From positions 62,001 to 126,000 of the forward strand of contig JAUTXW010002147.1 in the NCBI GenBank assembly GCA_030620095.1: DNA of 64,000 bases, given 5' to 3'. Below are positions 45,994-56,197 of the stretch, piece after piece (positions within the stretch are counted from its first letter, which is position 1; the number at the start of each line of letters is the position of its first letter). The stretch is from Kuschelorhynchus macadamiae. Its lineage: Eukaryota > Arthropoda > Insecta > Coleoptera > Curculionidae. A program made the translations under genes and the position numbers. The notes under the pieces were generated by a model. The model saw only the letters and a program-made list of their open reading frames with translations, ran no database searches and was not told the DNA's origin.

Positions 45994-46062
<69 letters not shown>
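45994..46062. repeat. (AT)n microsatellite
   Basis: AT run present in this copy of repeat A but absent at the matching site near 11610 in the other copy. Confidence 0.95.
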
Positions 46063-46065
<3 letters not shown>

Positions 46066-46419
46066 CTTAAAAAAGTATAACCCAAAGTGTTTGTTGATAT
46101 ATAGTAGTATTATTAGTAATAAATACGTAAAAGCTCTTAAAGAATAGTAGTGGAAACATTTGAAGCTACTTTAGAGCTAGCTGGGAACGTAAAAAAGATT
46201 TATTCTATTGACTTTAAATTTTGCAGAAAAATTAGTGTGATTTAGGGATAAACTGGTACAATTTCAACATGACGTAACAAAGTGGCGCCCAATAAAAAAT
46301 GTTTGAAAAGACAGTAGGTACATATGTGTTACTAAATGACTATATACTGAACTAAATTGGGTTATACATCACTATTTCTAATAAAAGTAAAGATTTATAA
46401 CGAGGGAAGTTCCGGGTAA

Positions 46420-46935
46420 AGGAAATTCAGCGTTTTTTTATACATCTCTATTAATTTTGTTCGACCTAGTGATGAGCATAAACCCAAAGCTCTAATATTT
46501 GATGAATTAAATCAGTTTCCTCCCAGCACAATAACTAGTGAAAGTTTTAAATTTAAAGTGAAATTTATCCCCACAGAAAAGAGATTTAAAAAAATTAAGT
46601 TGTATAGCTTATTGAAGAACAACGACAAGTGTTTTCTTATTATCTTGCAACAAAATAATTGGACACTAGATAAAATATTTTGTCCTTATACTAACAGAAA
46701 GCCACATTAACCAGTATACTACGATAGTAGAGAAAATTTAAGTACTAATTCGCACCAGGATGTTATGACATCGACGCCAAGAACGACACCATTGCTCCCC
46801 AGCTACCTGGTAAGACTCCATGGAAAACGCAATATACACCAAGGACGTGCAGGGCATTTTCATGATGCATGTAGTAGAAACAGCAGTGATTTCATTCCGG
46901 ACACTTCCAGAAAGCCACTTCGTTACATACAATAA
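46420..46935 (+). pseudogene. Unidentified reading frame with one stop
   Basis: A single frame is open from just after a TAA near 46417 to TAA near 46933, except for one internal TAA near 46707. It reads DEHKPKALIFDELNQFPPST, then FIPTEKRFKKIKLYSLLKNN, CFLIILQQNNWTLDKIFCPY, then after the stop RENLSTNSHQDVMTSTPRTT and HGKRNIHQGRAGHFHDACSR. There is no ATG near the start, and the second half is more GC-rich than its surroundings. About 170 codons with one stop is unusual for this base composition, so a decayed gene or transposon protein is likely, but I do not recognise the family. It lies just outside inverted repeat A. Confidence 0.35.
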
Positions 46936-48374
46936 TATTAACTGAAAATAATTACCTTCAATAATTGATTTTACAATTAATTCAACACTAAAAATATACT
47001 CTTAATATTTAAACTTTTCATCTCAAAACCTATATCAGTTTGGTATGATAACGAGTCAGTATTCATCATTTTTGAATTGAAGGTTTAATCTTGTGAACAC
47101 AATATACGTTATATAAACTCCTTTGGATTCAATAACGTTTCAAATAAAAGGAACTTTTAAGATTAGGTTTAATAAGGTACTTCAGATCACTAAAAAAGAA
47201 TGCGTTTACAGTAATTAGTAAAACAAACAATCAAACCATTTGATTATCCATAATTGGATTAATACTGAAACATGTTTAGGGTTTCTGTATATGTTTTGAA
47301 CTGAGTCTTCAAGCTTCATTTTAGGTAGAAAAACCAATTAATAGAAAAAAGGTTTACCTGAGTCGCCAGGATTCGCTAAAATAATAAAAAAATTACAAAA
47401 TTACAATTGGATTGTAAAAAAATCGGCAAATTCCCTTTACTCAGAACTTCTGTGGTAATGAATCTTTCCTTTTAGAGTGACCCAGTTAATAGCGCACATA
47501 GTCATTTAGTAACACATATATACTGTCCTTTCTTCAAACATTTTTATTTTTAAATGGCGGCCAAGTAAAATGTTTGTAATCGTGAAAAAAACACTCTCTC
47601 AGGTTTTATACATCTTCACGTTTTAGCGTCCCTATATGCCAAAAAATATCTTTTATCAATTCCGTAAGTCCGTCTGTCGGTCTGTCTGTCAGTAGTACAT
47701 GTTATTAAATTTAAAAAAAAACTAAAAAGGCGCTCGTGAATGGTAATGGGAAATCATAGGTGTCGTCGCAAAAAAAAAGTTTGGGAGGTAAAATGGAACA
47801 TGACCCTGAAAAAAGAATCACTCAATAGATTATTCCAATTTATAATTATTTCTTCTTAAGAGTCCTGATCACAGCATTACACCTGCCAACTTTGGAATAA
47901 GTATGTCTCATAAAAAATAAACAGAAGCGTATTTTACATAAAATGACCATTGCAAAATTGCAGGATTACAGTAGATGCAGGAAAAAGTTTATTTTTTACG
48001 CAAAAACCGTGCGTCGTACGAAAGTAAATCTTGGGACTAAATTTGCTCCAAATTAAATGAGCATTTTAAAAATAATTTTTGTTTTCAGAAAAAAAGAAAA
48101 GTGGCGTAACATGTTTTTGTTAAAACATATGCAGTCCAAACCCCTTACGGACGGTACTGGTAGAAATTAAAAAAAAAAACTTTTTCGTCAAAAACTCCTC
48201 TTTAAAAGGTAAAGGACGTAAATCAAATTTGAATAAAATATCTAGAGCGAAACAAAAGTTATAATAGAAAAACAATTTTTTTCATAGACTTTTAAAACCC
48301 TTTTTGTCTTAAAACATTGCAAGCAATCGTCCCTTATAGTTTGGCAGTGTACTTTTTTAACACCCTGCACATTG

Positions 48375-48377
<3 letters not shown>
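46936..48377. other. Non-coding gap with one repeat fragment
   Basis: 47560-47700 is an inverted fragment of the CGCCATTTTG/gacagac family (aaatggcggccaagtaaaat, then tccgtctgtcggtctgtctg). No gene seen in the rest. Confidence 0.55.

Positions 48378-48428
<51 letters not shown>
48378..48428. repeat. (AT)n microsatellite
   Basis: AT run at the left edge of the 1.2-kb tandem array. Confidence 0.95.
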
Positions 48429-48432
<4 letters not shown>

Positions 48433-49275
48433 TTTAATTTTTTCCTTTCAAAATTACCTACCCCCTAGATTGCTTGAAATAATTTCATTATTTACATCTC
48501 TAATATTAAAGCCTTAAATATATTATAAACCAGTATTGATTTGGGAATGAATCTAAGAAATAATTTATGCTGAACGAAGTTAGGTCATTTGTTATGCGAA
48601 AACGACTTAAATTACTTTCGGTAAATGCGAAAAGTTTAAAATGACTAACCATATGTTCAATTCAAAAGAAGTTGGCCCATGTATGAAAGTAGATCGAAGC
48701 CTGAAAAAGTAAAGATGTTTATACCTATTTAATTCCATTAAAGAAATTGCAAGGAGCATAATTATTAGCTGGTTATTCTGTATTATGTAATGGGATGAGG
48801 ATTGCTCGCTTAAGCCACAGTATCTTGATCCTCTTGGCCAATTAATTATACATCTTTTCTGGGAATATCTATCATGTGATTTGCCTTAAACTGACGATGT
48901 ACCTTCCTGGAAAAGATGTGGCGTATTCAATTCTATAGAATTAACCTCGAAAATAAATCATAAAAGATTTCTTAAATTTTCTATTTTTTTGTGATAATTA
49001 TTCTATTCGTTTATTACTTAATGGTAGAACTGATAAAGTAAGTTTTAAAGATCGATTTTTCCAAAAACCGTTCGTCCTGCGAATTTTTTGAAATAACTAA
49101 AGTTAAATAACTCTATAAATTAAAGCTTTTTTCTTGATTCTTTTGTATCTTTTATAAAAAATTGAGCGTAGCTGGTTAGCTTTTGCTTGCTGTTATCTTG
49201 CTATTTAAAAAAAAACTGCAAAAATAAAAAATTTGAAAACAAAAATTTACTTATAAAATAAAAGTTTTTAAAAAG

Positions 49276-49301
49276 CTGATGACGACCAAAAATATCGAAA
49301 C
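49276..49301 (+). ncRNA. Hammerhead-like core in tandem unit 1
   Basis: CTGATGA, C, then GACC/loop/TATC and GAAAC: order and spacing of a hammerhead core with a weakened stem II. No convincing stem I. Confidence 0.35.
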
Positions 49302-50508
49302 ATACATTTGCGATTCCAGTGACCGTGAAAGCGATCGCGCCCCAACTCGCGCATTGCCAATGGGTTAAGTGCGGCTACCACGGCGATAAAACTGGCGTTA
49401 CGTAAAAAGTATATCTTTTTTATAGAACATTTTATAAGATTCTATTCTATATATTACTCTGTTTATAATATGATAAGAAAAAACGAGTTATCACACAAAA
49501 CCAACTTCTGCCACCTAAATTTCATATTTAGGGAGTTGAGCGTTCATCGGTGGTGATATAATTTTTGACTTTTTGTGCTTCTTAAAGTTCTATTGAAAAT
49601 ATGTATATAGCTTAATTTTTTTTTATTCAAAATTACCTACCTCCTAGACTACTTAAAATAATGTCAGTATTTACATGTATAATATTAAAGTTTCATTTTA
49701 GAATGAATTTAGGAAATAATTTATCCTCAAAGAAGTTAGATCATTTGTTATGCGAAAACGACTTAAATTACTTTCGGTAAACGCGAAAAGTTTGAAATGA
49801 CTTTAACCATATGTTCAGTGTCAAAAGAAGTTGGCTCATGTATGAAAGTCGATCGAAACCTGATTTAATGCGTTAAGGAAAAAGTAAAAATATTCATATC
49901 TATTTAATTCCATTAAAGAAATGAGTTTTGGTTGTATGACTTGACTAATTGTAAGAAGTATAATTATCAACTGGTGATTCTGTATTGTGTAATGGGAGGA
50001 GGATTGTGCAATGAAGCCACAGTTTGTTGATCCTCTTGGCCAATTAATTATACATCTTTTCTGGGAACATTTATCATCCTATATCATTAATCAACCTATA
50101 GGTAATGATGTCGATTAGAGAGATTTGCCTTAAACTGACGATGCACTTTCCTTGAAAAGATGTGGCGGATGTATTTGTAAATTCTTTACAATTAACCTCT
50201 CAATTAACGTCGTGCCGATTCCATGAAATAAAGCATAAAACATTTCTTAAACTTCTCATTTTTTGGGATAGTTATTATATTCCTTTATGACTAAATGGTA
50301 GAACTGATAAAGTAAGTTTTCAGAATCGATTTTTCCAAAAACCGTTCGTCCTATTAATTTTTTGTAATAACTAAAGTTAAATAACTTTTTTGTATCTTTT
50401 ATAAAAAATGGAGGGTGGCCGGTTAGCTTTTGCTTGCTCTTATCTTGCTAGCAAAAATAAAAAATTTGAAAACAAAAATTTACTTATATAATAAAATTTT
50501 TTTAAAAG

Positions 50509-50534
50509 CTGATGACGACCGAAAAGATCGAAAC
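50509..50534 (+). ncRNA. Hammerhead-like core in tandem unit 2
   Basis: CTGATGA, an extra C, GACC/GAAAA/GATC (3 of 4 pairs), then GAAAC. The canonical CUGANGA and GAAA boxes are both intact. Stem I is not convincing. Confidence 0.4.
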
Positions 50535-50795
50535 TTATATTTGCGAATTCAGTGACCGTGAAAGCGATCGCGCGGCAACTCGCACAATGCCAAGTGAACC
50601 CATAGACACTTATATGCATGGGTTAAGTGTGGCTACCACGGCGATAAAACTAGTGTTACGTAAAAAATGCATAAACCCTTTTTTGTAGAAAATTGTATAA
50701 GCTTGTATTTTATATATTAGTATGTTTATAATATGACAAAAAAAAACGAGTTGTACCACAAAAACTAACTTTCTAGGTAAATTGCATATATTGCG

Positions 50796-51929
50796 CACAT
50801 ACCACCCAAAATATATAGGAAACTGCCATACTATAGTTTGTTGTAAAAATCGCCAACGCTCTATAATGGACAGGCTCCTAACTTTTTTAGGTAAAGCCGG
50901 TAAAGTAATCTTTTTTACGTACAGATGGAACAAGATTTATACCTTTAGCAAAATTTTAAATTTAATTTAAACATTAATTTATTTGTTATCAAGTCATTGC
51001 AAAAAGTCATAAGGTGATATTTTTCGATAACTTTTGTTAAACGATTAAATTAATGTTTAAATTAAATTTAGAAATTTCGCCAAGAGTATAAGCTACTGAG
51101 CAAACCAGAAAGAATATGGGATACATAAACTTACATTTATTTCATTTTATTATTATATTATTACGTCTATAATACTATTTTTAAACAAGTACATAAAATA
51201 TAAAATAAATCAATATAGGTAGGTACTAAAAAGCATTAACACATTTTAAATTTAGAAACATAAAATATGTCGATATACTTAATGAGAATATACTTTATGA
51301 TAGGTCTGTTTGATATCACAAATGATACATATTAGGCCTGCATTATAATATAAATCTTCGAGTTAAAATATATCATACCTTCAAAAGAACTTGAATATAG
51401 AATTAGGTTCAGTTAGACAAATTTAAAAACATATTACACCGGACAGGTATCAATAACTATTGAGATATTTACTCTTACATCCTTTGTATGAATTTAATTA
51501 TTACGTATCGACTTCCGAGCTTGCTTCTCTAGAATCGAGTAACAGCAAAGTTGGAAAAGCTGTTTTTCATAATCCCCTCTTGGTCCCTGGCACTTTATCA
51601 TTTTCTGTAAAATGCAAATCACAAATTCTATGTGATTTATACATTTGTTCTTTGCTCTTGTTGTCCAAAATCAGATTTTGAACTTGCTGTACCCATTTAT
51701 TGATCAGAGAAACATCTTTTATAGGAAAAGTATTTTTCTTGCTGAATATATCAATACAACCAGGAACGACCCATTTTCTATAACGTCGATAAGCCTCCAT
51801 TTAGTTCAAGCCCAAATCTCAAAATAATCTACAAAGAAAACGAAAAAACACAAAATTTCACACAAGTCGCAACAAAACACAACAAAACTTTCGAACCACA
51901 AAATACCAAGAATCTATCGAAACAACAAG
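50796..51929. other. Insertion in tandem array, with palindrome
   Basis: Private insertion between U2 and U3. It carries a long inverted repeat at about 50945-51090 (aaatttaatttaaacattaa pairs with ttaatgtttaaattaaattt) and a THAP-domain fragment on the minus strand. Termini are not resolved. Confidence 0.55.
51480..51800 (-). pseudogene. THAP-type zinc finger fragment
   Basis: The minus-strand frame from 51800 reads MEAYRRYRKWVVPGCIDIFS, then NTFPIKDVSLINKWVQQVQN, then SHRICDLHFTEND and KVPGTKRGL before a stop at 51567; KTAFPTLLLLDSRE follows in the same frame. This is the THAP pattern: C-x2-4-C, a conserved Pro/Trp core (PxD...W), then C-x2-HF and a C-terminal PTL-like box. The first Cys of the CxxC pair is replaced by Trp (KWVVPGC), so zinc binding would fail, and a stop splits the domain. 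THAP domains bind DNA and occur in P-element-type transposases and in host proteins; this is most likely the N-terminus of a P-like transposase relic. Confidence 0.65.
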
Positions 51930-52347
51930 GAGTTGGCCCATGTATGAAAGTAGATTGAAGCCTGATTTAATGCATTAAGGGAAAAGTAAAAATATTAATA
52001 CCTATTTAAATCCATTAAAGAGTTTTTGTTGTATGACTTCACTAATTGCAAGGAGTATAATTATAAACAGGTTATTCTGTATTGTGTAATAAGAGGAGGA
52101 CTGCGCACTGAAGCCACAGTACCTTGATCCTCTTAGCCAATTAATTATACATCTTTTTTGGGAACATTTATCACCCTATATCATTAATCAACCTATAGGT
52201 ATGATGTCGATTAGAAAGATTTGCCTTAAACTGACGATGTACTTTCTTGGAGAAACTGGATCGAATCGGCCGATACTCGGTGGAAATCCATTACTAAGTA
52301 AAAACTTTTTACTTAAAACTTCCACTATATTTAAAAGAAAATACCTT

Positions 52348-52387
52348 TCATGACATGTTTCGCCAACACTGTGGCTTCTTTAGATGA
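52348..52387 (-). ncRNA. Hammerhead-like fold, minus Penelope arm
   Basis: Minus strand: stem I TCAT, core CTAAAGA, extra A, stem II GCCA/CAGTGT/TGGC, GAAA, C-AT-G, TC (cleavage triplet GUC), stem I ATGA. Stem I pairs 4/4 and stem II 4/4. One core base is changed (G5 to A). Confidence 0.65.
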
Positions 52388-52389
52388 CA

Positions 52390-52731
52390 CAATTAGAATG
52401 AAGTAAAATATTTTATACCTAGTGTACAATGGGTTTTTTCCATGTTTACTTAAATCTATTTTAACCAAACATATTTAATAGAGGCGAATTGCTCATGTCA
52501 GTTTGATCGTTAAGTAATAAACCTTGTGTGTTTAAGTTTATTTATTTCTAGAGATTCTAGAAAATTCAATTTTATGCCCTTCTTTTCTGTATGTAAAACT
52601 TTAAAATTGTTATTGAAATCATGATTTCAATGAATTAAATGAGAAGCATAATTAGATCTGTCATCACCCGTGACAAAGCACTTATAATGCTCATTTATCT
52701 CTTCTCGAAACTTCTACCTGTCTGTCCTATA
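52390..52731 (-). pseudogene. Penelope-like GIY-YIG fragment, minus arm (outer part)
   Basis: Inverse of 55383-55730. It keeps IGQTGRSFEKR-type sequence at the inner edge (gacaggtagaag... on the minus strand, 52690-52730), RINEHYKC with KDDRSNY-type sequence, and the degraded tail KLKHTRFIT. Broken off at 52731 by the DDE transposon. The inner part of the arm resumes at 54990. Confidence 0.75.
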
Positions 52732-52733
52732 TA

Positions 52734-54989
52734 CAGGGTGTCCCAACTAAAAGTATCCACCCCAAATAACAAGTCGCCAAGACAAAAAAAAATAAAACGC
52801 TCGGACCCGTCAATTTTGCTTTTGAGGGGGAAACATTTTGCGCCTATTTTCAATTTCGCAACATCACCCTCTGAGCGGGGGAGATTCACCCCCAAAATGT
52901 TAAATGGAAAGGGGGGTCGAGTGATACCTTATTTTGAAGGGCTTTCGACCCTGGTTACAACTGCCAAGTTTGAAGCCTCTGCTGTCATTCCCGAAGAAAT
53001 GGCAGCTAACTGCAAGAGTTGGCTGCTTTAAATTTAGGGGATGATGCAAGCTAGTGAAAAGATTTTAATAATAATTACTCCGGACGAGAGGAAAATAAAA
53101 ATAGTAAATGTAAATTAATGGGGAATTTTTGCGTTTAAGAAATGTTTTCTACAAAGACTAAATTATTTTATGAATTGTTCGAAATGTTCGCCATTTACTT
53201 CCATGCAATGATACAGACGAGCCTCGAATTCCTCTCGAACATTTTGAAATGTTTCAGGTGTTAACTAACGGCATTCAGCTACTATTCGCTGTTTTAAATC
53301 CTCAAGTGATTCTGGCTGCACCTTAAAAATCTTTGTTTTCAAGTGTCCCCAAAGAAAGAAGTCCAACGGCGTCAAATCAGGTGATCGTGCCGGCCATTCG
53401 ATGGGACCTTTTCTTCCAATCCAGTGATCGGGAAAAGTATTATCGAGAAAATCTCTTATCGGACGAGCGTAGTGAGGAGGTGCTCCATCTTGTTGGAAGA
53501 ATATCTGATCTTCAGCTTAATCCTGGTCGTTTTCTAGAATCTCAGTAATCTGCGGATCGATGGCATATTCAAGTAAATTTAAATAACTTTCACCATTTAA
53601 ATTGCCTTCTATGAAAAAAGGTCCAACAACGTGATTGCCTAGAATTCCCGCCCACACGTTTACTTGTAAAGGATGCTGGCTATGGGTTTCCCTGAATAAA
53701 TGGGGGTTGCTGTCGCTCCAATACCTGCAGTTGTGACGGTTTACTTCTCCATTTAAGTAAAATGTTGCTTCGTCAGAAAAACAAATATTGTACAATGAAA
53801 TGGTATGGTTGTTTATTTTTTCAGAAATATTCTCACAAAACTCTACTCTGCGATCAAAGTCATCTTCGTTCATTTCGTGAAGCAATTGATATTTAAAGGG
53901 TCGAAACTTATGGGATTTTAGAATCCGGTGAACACTGCTTCGGGAGACTCCTGATATTGCAGCTGTTTCTCTGATGGAGTTACTTGGGACCATAGCAACA
54001 TGGCCAAGGACTGCAACCTCAACATTTTCATTTCTTATTGGTCTTACTCTTTCATGCTTTTTATTGACAACTGAGCCGGTTTCGAAAAATTTGTTCCACA
54101 GTTGTAATACACTTCTATGAGTCAAAGAATGTTCGGGATGAGATTCATTAAAACTTACAGCTGCAGCTCTCGCACAATTATTGTTTCTAATGTAAAGAAC
54201 AATAATTTCGATTCTCTCTTGTATCGTAAACGTCATAGGCAATTGTTAGAAACTTTCGTCTTTTAACACTTTCAGACAAAATAAATTTTAAATAAAATGC
54301 ACAAATTGTAATAAACGCATGAATGCTTGACACTAAATAAACGATAACAATGTGATTTTATTTTGTTTGTTGCTGATGTTTTATGATAACAGCAAGAATG
54401 GAATGCTGATTTTTTTTTTAAATTTTCTACAGTGACAATTCGACAAGTTAGCTTAAACGTTTTGGCAACGGTCTGTTTCATTGCAAGGCAGTAAATGGCG
54501 AACATTTCGAACAATTCATAAAATAATTTAGTCTTTGTAGAAAACATTTCTTAAACGCAAAAATTCCCCATTAATTTACATTTACAATTTTTATTTTCCT
54601 CTCGTTCGTCCGGAGTAATTATTATTAAAATCTTTTCACTAGCCTGCATCGTACCCTAAATTTAAAGCAGCCAACTCTTGCAGTTAATTTATTAATATTT
54701 TTTTTTTCGACAAGCTGCCATTTCTTCGGGAATGACAGCAGAGGCTTCAAACTTGGCAGTTGTAACCAGGGTCGGAAACCCTTCAAAATAAGGTATCACT
54801 CGACCCCCCTTTTCCGTTTAACATTATGGGGGTGAATCTCACCCCCGCTCAGAGGGTGATGTTGCGAAATTGAAAATAGGCGCAAAATGTTTCCCCCTCA
54901 AAAGCAAAATCGACGGGTCCGAGCGTTTTATTTTTTTTTTGTCTTGGCGACTTGTTATTTGGGGTGAATACTTTTAGTTGGGACACCTG
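52734..54989 (-). mobile_element. Mariner-superfamily DDE transposon with ~500-bp TIRs
   Basis: The left end CAGGGTGTCCCAACTAAAAG follows TA at 52732-52733. The inverse ...CTTTTAGTTGGGACACCTG ends near 54989, with one C lost. The TIRs match from the ends through ggacccgtc, cccaaaatgtta, gccaagtttgaagcctctgc and ttgtcgaaa-type sequence, to about 53210 and from about 54485. The inner 50 bp of the left TIR is the C-terminal coding sequence of the transposase, so the right TIR carries a mirrored gene tail. It splits the Penelope minus arm. Confidence 0.88.
53163..54242 (-). pseudogene. DD41D-type mariner-superfamily transposase, two stops
   Basis: A 360-codon frame on the minus strand from MPMTFTIQERIEIIVLYIRN (ATG at 54242) to GEHFEQFIK and TAA at 53163-53165. 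It is open except for TAA at 53517-53519 and TAG at 53265-53267. Helix-turn-helix sequences: ARAAAVSFNESHPEHS and ISGVSRSSVHRILKSHKFRP. Catalytic residues are all present: CFSDEATF, IFFQQDGAPPHYARP, then WIGRKGPIEWPARSPDLTPL followed by DFFLWG. The second Asp and the Asp of TPLD are 41 residues apart. RHNCRYWSDSNPH and VNVWAGI are further family blocks. No intron is seen, unlike the other three copies. This is the best preserved transposase here: two substitutions separate it from a full frame. Confidence 0.9.
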
Positions 54990-55141
54990 TTGTAGGTTTT
55001 TGGGCATGGAATTATTGGTCTTATATGCAACAATTATATTTAGTTTTTTTTTAAACGTTGCCTATTTTAATATTGGATTTTCCATAGTTAGCAATACGTT
55101 TATAATTAGCACAAGGGTCTTTTGAGCTGGGGTAAACCGAA
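54990..55141 (-). pseudogene. Penelope-like linker fragment, minus arm (inner part)
   Basis: Inverse of 55158-55295 (gaccaataattccat, ttaaaataggcaac, tactatggaaaatcc). About 90 bases present in the other arm between attccat and tatataggac are missing, lost around the DDE insertion site. Non-functional. Confidence 0.7.
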
Positions 55142-55157
55142 CAAATAGCTTTTTTAT

Positions 55158-55657
55158 GTTCAGTTTACCCCAGTTCAAAAGACACTTCTGCTAACTATAA
55201 ATGTATTACGTACTATGGAATATCCAGTATTAAAATAGGCAACTTTTTAAGAAAGCTAAATATAAATGTTGCATATAAGATCAATAATTCCATAGGCAAA
55301 TTTATAAAAAATAACAAATCAAAAATACATTTAAGTAAAAAATCAGGCGTCTATAAATTAATTTGTAAAGATTGCCCTAAAACGTATATAGGACAGACAG
55401 GTAGAAGTTTTGAGAAGAGGATAAATGAGCATTATAAGTGCCTTTTCAAGGGTGATAACAGATCTAATTATGCTTCTCATTTAATTATTTGTAATCATCA
55501 TTTTAATAACAATTTTAAAGTTTTACATACAGAAAACAAAGGCATAAAATCGAATTTTCTAGAATCTTTAGAAATTAATAAACTTAAACACACAGGTTTA
55601 TTATTTAACGATCAAACTGACCTGTGCAATTTGCCTCTATTAAATATGTTTTGTTAA
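55158..55657 (+). pseudogene. Penelope-like GIY-YIG domain, plus arm
   Basis: Only the region after the RT remains. The plus frame reads SIKIGNFLRKLNINVAYKIN, KFIKNNKSKIHLSKKSGVYK, then LICKDCPKTYIGQTGRSFEK with RINEHYKCLFKGDNRSNYAS and ICNHHFNNNFKVLHTENKGI. It ends LNMFC with TAA at 55655-55657. The GIY-YIG core is GVYKLICKDC...TYIGQTGRSFEKRINEH, with the catalytic Arg in the RxxEH segment. The frame has no stop from about 55205 onward, so the endonuclease domain is intact here although the RT is absent. It is a different subfamily from the pair at 16-19 kb. Confidence 0.85.
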
Positions 55658-55730
55658 AATAGATTTAGGAAAACATGGAAAAACCCCATTGTACACTAGG
55701 TATAAAATATTTTACTTCATACTAATTGTT

Positions 55731-55770
55731 TCAGCTGAAGAAGCCACAGTGTTGGCGAAACATATTATGA
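55731..55770 (+). ncRNA. Hammerhead-like fold, plus Penelope arm
   Basis: TCAG, core CTGAAGA (consensus), extra A, stem II GCCA/CAGTGT/TGGC, GAAA, CATATT, ATGA. The catalytic core is intact, but the cleavage triplet GUC has become ATT and one stem I pair is lost. Confidence 0.6.
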
Positions 55771-56171
55771 AAGGTATTATCTTTTTAATATAGTGGAAAT
55801 TTTTTAGTAAAAGGTTTTTACTTAGTACCATAAATCTAATTTCCTGGAAAAGATGTGGCGCATGTATTTACAAATTCTTTAGAATTAACCGGGCAAATAA
55901 ATCTAAAAGATTTCTTAAATTTCCCATTTTTTTGTGATCATTATTGTATTCCTTTATGACTTAATGGTAGAATTGATAAAGTAAGTTTTTAAAATCGATT
56001 TTTCCAAAACCGTTCCTGTTACAAATTTTTTGTAATAACTAAAGTTAAATAATTCTATAAATTAAAGCTTTTTTATTGTTTTTTTTTGTATCTTTTATAA
56101 AAAATTGAGAGTGACCGGTTGTTTTTTGATGAAAACAAAAATGTACTTATGAAATAAAATTTTTTACAAAT

Positions 56172-56197
56172 CTGTTGACGCACGAAAAGATCGAAAT
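56172..56197 (+). ncRNA. Hammerhead-like core in tandem unit 3
   Basis: CTGTTGA (fits CUGANGA), extra C, GCAC/GAAAA/GATC (weak), GAAA. A 5-bp stem I is possible: CAAAT just before the core with ATTTG after GAAATATAT. Confidence 0.4.

Larger units (their letters stand above)
43455..46206 (-). repeat. Large inverted repeat A, right copy
   Basis: Inverse of 11440-14285. Private differences include an (AT)n run at 45994-46062 and small indels. The left end holds the LINE RT fragment on the minus strand (LLGLRLKINGKKSKLLIGPK, ending near 43520) and adjoins the inverted monomer array directly. The right end is near 46206. Confidence 0.8.
52265..55840. mobile_element. Second head-to-head Penelope-like pair
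   Basis: Two 5'-truncated copies face each other with the centre near 55142-55157 and 3' ends outward. Left: ctaagtaaaaactttttact near 52291; right: tagtaaaaggtttttactta near 55804. The minus arm is 52265-52731 plus 54990-55141, split by a DDE transposon. The plus arm is 55158-55840. Possible target duplication: ttcttggagaaa (about 52253) against ttcctggaaaag (about 55841). The insertion sits inside tandem unit U3. Confidence 0.82.

Noticed and set aside
46738..46932. 64-residue minus-strand frame
   Set aside because: Shadow of the longer plus-strand open frame at 46420-46935.
52695..52895. Frame ending DTLYIGQTGRSFEKR as a novel GIY-YIG fusion protein
   Set aside because: Chance read-through from the DDE transposon's TIR into the Penelope minus arm; not an ancestral gene.
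54272..54547. 91-residue minus-strand frame as a gene
   Set aside because: Lies in the right TIR, a mirror of the 3' end of the transposase; no independent coding evidence.
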